Below are positions 4,383-6,671 of a stretch of 6,671 nucleotides of DNA, piece after piece. Within the stretch, counting starts at the first letter, position 1; each line of letters starts with the position of its first letter. Origin of the DNA: Modestobacter sp. (GTDB lineage Bacteria; Actinomycetota; Actinomycetes; Mycobacteriales; Geodermatophilaceae). The position numbers were made by a program, and so were the translations under genes. Below the pieces are notes generated by a model, which had not been told where the DNA came from, did not search any database, and worked only from the letters and a program-made list of their open reading frames with translations. The stretch lies in contig JAOPUQ010000152.1 of NCBI GenBank assembly GCA_025963425.1, positions 1 to 6,671 on the forward strand, written 5' to 3'.

Positions 4383-6671
4383 TCAGTGCCCCGAGCTGCC
4401 CGGGCTGGAGTGCCAGAGCTTGCGCGGGGCGATCTTCGCGTCCTCCCCGGCCGGCTTGATGTCGGCGTAGGGCGACATCCGGAACCCCGTCGGATGCACC
4501 AGCACCGGCCGGACCACCACCGGGCGGGGACCGTGCGAGGCCGCCGCCCCGGCGATCGCCTGCTCGGTGTAGTTGCCTGGCGCAGCCATCAGCTCGGCCA
4601 CCGCGTCCAGCCCGCCGGCCTCCCAGGCCTCGTGCAGGGCCGGCAGCTCCCAGGCACCGGTGGCTCGCATCGAGATCCCGCGCGGACCGGTGCGCCGCAG
4701 CACTCCCCGGACCACCAGCAGCCAGGAGTGGAAGACCGTCGCCGCGTAGGGGCCCTGCACGTCCTCGAAGAAGGTCGAGTCCGAGCAGCCGGTGCCGTCG
4801 TCCAGGGTCACGAACACCACCCGGCGGCCGGACCGGATCGGCGGTGTCTGGGTGGCTACCTTCACCCCGGCCACCAGCACCTCCACCCCGCTGCGGCACT
4901 GGAGCAGCTCACCGGCCGGCACTGCTCCGAGCGCGGCCAGGAACGGCTTGTAGAACTCGATCACGTGCCGGCTGGCGTCCAGGCCCAGCACCTCCAGCTC
5001 GGCCCGCACCCGCTCGGCGTCGGTGAACTCCGGCAGCCCGCTGGAGACGAACTCGGGCAGCCCGCCGCCGGTCCCGTCGTCCCCGCCGTCGTCCCCGCCG
5101 TCGGACAGCTCGCCGCCGAACAGGTCCAGCCCCAGCTGGCCGCTGCTGCTGGCCCGGGCACCGCTGCGGCTCCACCGGTCCAGTTCCCCGATCTGCAGGA
5201 GCAGGTCGCGGCGGGTCAGCTGCGCCCGGCGCCGGGCGGGCCGCCCGCCCTCGCTGTCGCGCACCTCGAAGCCGTAGACGGAGTCGAACCCGCCGGCCAG
5301 CACCAGCCGCTCCACCACCGGCCGGGACACCTTCGCCCGCTGCCAGAAGTCGGCGAGCGAGCGGTAGGGCTGCCCCTCCTGGATGCGGGCCACCTCCTCG
5401 TCGTTGATGCCCTTGACGTCGGCCAGTGACAGCCGGATGCCGTACCGGCCCGGGGCGGGCATCGCCGCCGGCATCCACGCCGGCCGCGGGGCGCGCTCCC
5501 CGCCGTCGTCCGGTGCGTCGTCCGGCCCGTCGTCCTGGGCGTCCACCCGCTCCAGCCGGTAGGTGCCGGTCGAGGCGTTGACGTCCAGGCCGAGCACCCG
5601 GACCCCGAAGTTGCGGGCGTCGTCGAGGATCAGCCGCTTGGGGTACATCCCGGGGTCGTGGGTGAGCACCCCGGCCAGGAACGCCGCGGTGTGGTGGGTC
5701 TTCAGCCACGCCGACTGGTAGGTGGGCAGCGCGAAGGCCGCGGCGTGGGCCTTGCAGAAGCCGAACGAACCGAAGGCGACCAGCACCTCCCACACCTGTT
5801 CGGCCACCCCGGACGTGAAGCCGTTGTCCAGCACCCGGGGCATGAACCAGGCCCGCACCTCCGGGTGGGCGTCCCTCTCCCCCAGCGCCCGGCGCACCTC
5901 GTCGGCCTCGGCCAGGCTGCAGCCGGTCATCTCCGCCACGATCATCAGCACCTGCTCGTGGAAGACCACCACCCCGGCGGTCTGCTCCAGGGCCGGCTGC
6001 AGCGCCGGATGCGGGTAGACCGGCTCCCGCCAGCCGTTCCGGGCCATCAGGAACGGGGTGACCATGTCGCTCTTGACCGGGCCGGGCCGGAACAGCGAGA
6101 TGTCGACGATGAGGTCCTCGAAGGTCCGCGGACCGAACTTGCCGACCAGCTCCCGCTGGCCGGGCGACTCGATCTGGAACATGCCCAGGGTCCGGGTGCT
6201 GCGGATCAGCTCGAAGGTCGTCGGGTCGTCGCGCGGCACGGCGTCGATGTCGACCTGCTGCCCCTCGACCCGGGCCACCTCGTCCATGGCGTGCGCGATC
6301 GCCGACTGCATCCGGATACCGAGCAGGTCCAGCTTGAGCAGCCCCAACTCCTCGACGTCGTCCTTGTCGAACTGGCTCATCGGGTAGCCCAGGTAGCTGT
6401 TCTCCACCGGGGTGCGGTCCATCAGCGTGGCGTCGGACAGCAGCACCCCGCAGGGGTGCAGGGCGATGTGCCGGGGCAGGCCGTCGAGCCGGGAGACAAG
6501 GTCGAAGAGCATGTCGAGGTCACCACTGCCGCCGTTGCGCCGCGAGCCCAGCCGGCTGGCCCGCAGCTCCGGCAGGTCGCGCAGCGCGGCGTGCACCTGG
6601 TTGGCCCGGATGTGCGGGAACGCCTTGGCCACCGTGTCGACCTCGCCGGCCGGCAGCCCGAGCGCGGCGCC
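4383..6671 (-). CDS. dnaE2: error-prone DNA polymerase DnaE2 (ImuC), 5' end beyond window
   Basis: The C-terminal 762 codons of a C-family DNA polymerase; the frame is open to the right edge, so roughly the first 300 residues (PHP domain and the PDxDxDF palm motif) are missing only because the window ends. DnaE2 carries out SOS-induced mutagenic translesion synthesis with ImuA' and ImuB. Counting from the edge: the third palm aspartate is D115 in LLKLDLLGIR, in the setting SQFDKDDVEELG; the finger region includes GFCKAHAAAFALPTYQSAW at 304-322; a helix-hairpin-helix region follows at about 411-463 (SLADVKGINDEEVARI); an OB-fold is at about 597-673 (VLVAGVKVATQTPP, then VVFVTLDDGTG). The end, RKLWHSSPGSSGH, is typical of DnaE2 rather than replicative DnaE1. 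Two acidic Asp/Gly linkers (379-391 and 523-533) come from short DNA repeats. No frameshift is seen. Promoter and any LexA box are outside the window. Confidence 0.95.
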   Translation of the reverse strand, partial: GAALGLPAGEVDTVAKAFPHIRANQVHAALRDLPELRASRLGSRRNGGSGDLDMLFDLVSRLDGLPRHIALHPCGVLLSDATLMDRTPVENSYLGYPMSQFDKDDVEELGLLKLDLLGIRMQSAIAHAMDEVARVEGQQVDIDAVPRDDPTTFELIRSTRTLGMFQIESPGQRELVGKFGPRTFEDLIVDISLFRPGPVKSDMVTPFLMARNGWREPVYPHPALQPALEQTAGVVVFHEQVLMIVAEMTGCSLAEADEVRRALGERDAHPEVRAWFMPRVLDNGFTSGVAEQVWEVLVAFGSFGFCKAHAAAFALPTYQSAWLKTHHTAAFLAGVLTHDPGMYPKRLILDDARNFGVRVLGLDVNASTGTYRLERVDAQDDGPDDAPDDGGERAPRPAWMPAAMPAPGRYGIRLSLADVKGINDEEVARIQEGQPYRSLADFWQRAKVSRPVVERLVLAGGFDSVYGFEVRDSEGGRPARRRAQLTRRDLLLQIGELDRWSRSGARASSSGQLGLDLFGGELSDGGDDGGDDGTGGGLPEFVSSGLPEFTDAERVRAELEVLGLDASRHVIEFYKPFLAALGAVPAGELLQCRSGVEVLVAGVKVATQTPPIRSGRRVVFVTLDDGTGCSDSTFFEDVQGPYAATVFHSWLLVVRGVLRRTGPRGISMRATGAWELPALHEAWEAGGLDAVAELMAAPGNYTEQAIAGAAASHGPRPVVVRPVLVHPTGFRMSPYADIKPAGEDAKIAPRKLWHSSPGSSGH
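5025..5064. repeat. 16-bp direct repeat pair inside dnaE2 (GLPEF twice)
   Basis: gaactccggcagcccg (5025-5040) and gaactcgggcagcccg (5049-5064) differ at one base of sixteen and are 24 bases apart start to start. They encode two GLPEF segments, in GLPEFVSSGLPEFTDAE, at the end of the same flexible linker as the 12-bp repeat at 5076. A small in-frame duplication is the simplest reading. Confidence 0.75.
5076..5103. repeat. 12-bp tandem repeat inside dnaE2 (Asp-Gly linker)
   Basis: On the plus strand the unit gtcgtccccgcc occurs twice exactly (5076-5087, 5088-5099), followed by the first four bases of a third copy. On the coding strand it gives an in-frame GGDDGGDD stretch in the linker between the helix-hairpin-helix region and the OB-fold part of DnaE2. 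The unit length is a multiple of three, so copy-number change would keep the frame. Confidence 0.8.
5505..5540. repeat. imperfect 12-bp tandem repeat inside dnaE2 (acidic linker)
   Basis: Three adjacent 12-base units on the plus strand share the start gtcgtcc: gtcgtccggtgc (5505-5516), gtcgtccggccc (5517-5528) and gtcgtcctgggc (5529-5540). They encode the repeated Asp-Asp-x-x pattern DDGPDDAPDD just before the helix-hairpin-helix region. The shared core resembles that of the repeat at 5076-5103. Confidence 0.7.

Noticed and set aside
4309..4899. A longer methyltransferase with about 190 extra N-terminal residues, suggesting a fusion
   Set aside because: The extra part lies on the same strand but in another frame inside dnaE2 and has shadow-like Gly/Arg composition; conserved methyltransferase sequence begins only near 4300.
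4329..5429. A 366-codon open frame on the plus strand starting in the G-rich gap
   Set aside because: Antisense to conserved DnaE2 sequence, His/Pro/Gly/Gln-rich, no domain seen.
4383..6671. DnaE2 as a truncated pseudogene
   Set aside because: The frame is open to the window edge and the sequence at the edge (GAALGLPAGEVDTVAKAFPH) is ordinary DnaE2, so the gene simply continues outside.
1..6671. tRNA or rRNA genes, CRISPR arrays, insertion sequences, attachment sites
   Set aside because: No cloverleaf-like segment, spaced direct-repeat array, transposase or terminal inverted repeats were seen on either strand; coding density leaves almost no room for them.

Overview
The window is a gene-dense stretch of very GC-rich chromosomal DNA with strong G/C preference at third codon positions and GTG used as a start. 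It looks like a high-GC actinomycete. The wording of several proteins resembles the Geodermatophilaceae and relatives, but that family-level guess is weak and rests on impression only. There are no RNA genes, mobile elements, CRISPR arrays, attachment sites or pseudogenes that I can support.

Layout. Two genes run rightward from the left edge: a Cupin_4/JmjC-type 2-oxoglutarate oxygenase (21-1307) and a sucrase/ferredoxin-like, thioredoxin-fold iron-sulfur protein (1291-2346), which overlap by 17 bases. Three genes run leftward from the right edge: the C-terminal 762 codons of an error-prone DNA polymerase DnaE2/ImuC (4383-6671, 5' end outside the window), a CmoM-like SAM-dependent methyltransferase (3529-4308), and a cytoplasmic alkaline-phosphatase-superfamily nucleotide pyrophosphatase/phosphodiesterase (2352-3521). 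The two groups converge tail to tail, with only five bases between the two stop codons.

Non-coding DNA is almost absent: bases 1-20 (no stop in the frame of the first gene, so possibly coding), 2347-2351, 3522-3528, and 4309-4382. The last gap, between dnaE2 and the methyltransferase, is the only one with visible structure: a dense series of G-runs on the transcribed (minus) strand that could form a G-quadruplex.

How the genes may work together. DnaE2 is the SOS mutagenesis polymerase that works with ImuA'/ImuB. Its promoter and any LexA box are outside the window. The methyltransferase and phosphodiesterase follow on the same strand with gaps of 74 and 7 bases and no convincing terminator, so they may be read through from dnaE2. 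The oxygenase belongs to a family that hydroxylates ribosomal proteins, and the methyltransferase resembles a tRNA wobble-base methyltransferase, so two candidate translation-machinery modifiers lie in this neighbourhood. That link is inference only. I did not find a new multi-gene system. The points most worth a second look are the CmoM-like methyltransferase, the His-to-Asp change in the expected iron-sulfur ligand set, the G-rich gap, and two 12-bp-repeat acidic linkers inside DnaE2.
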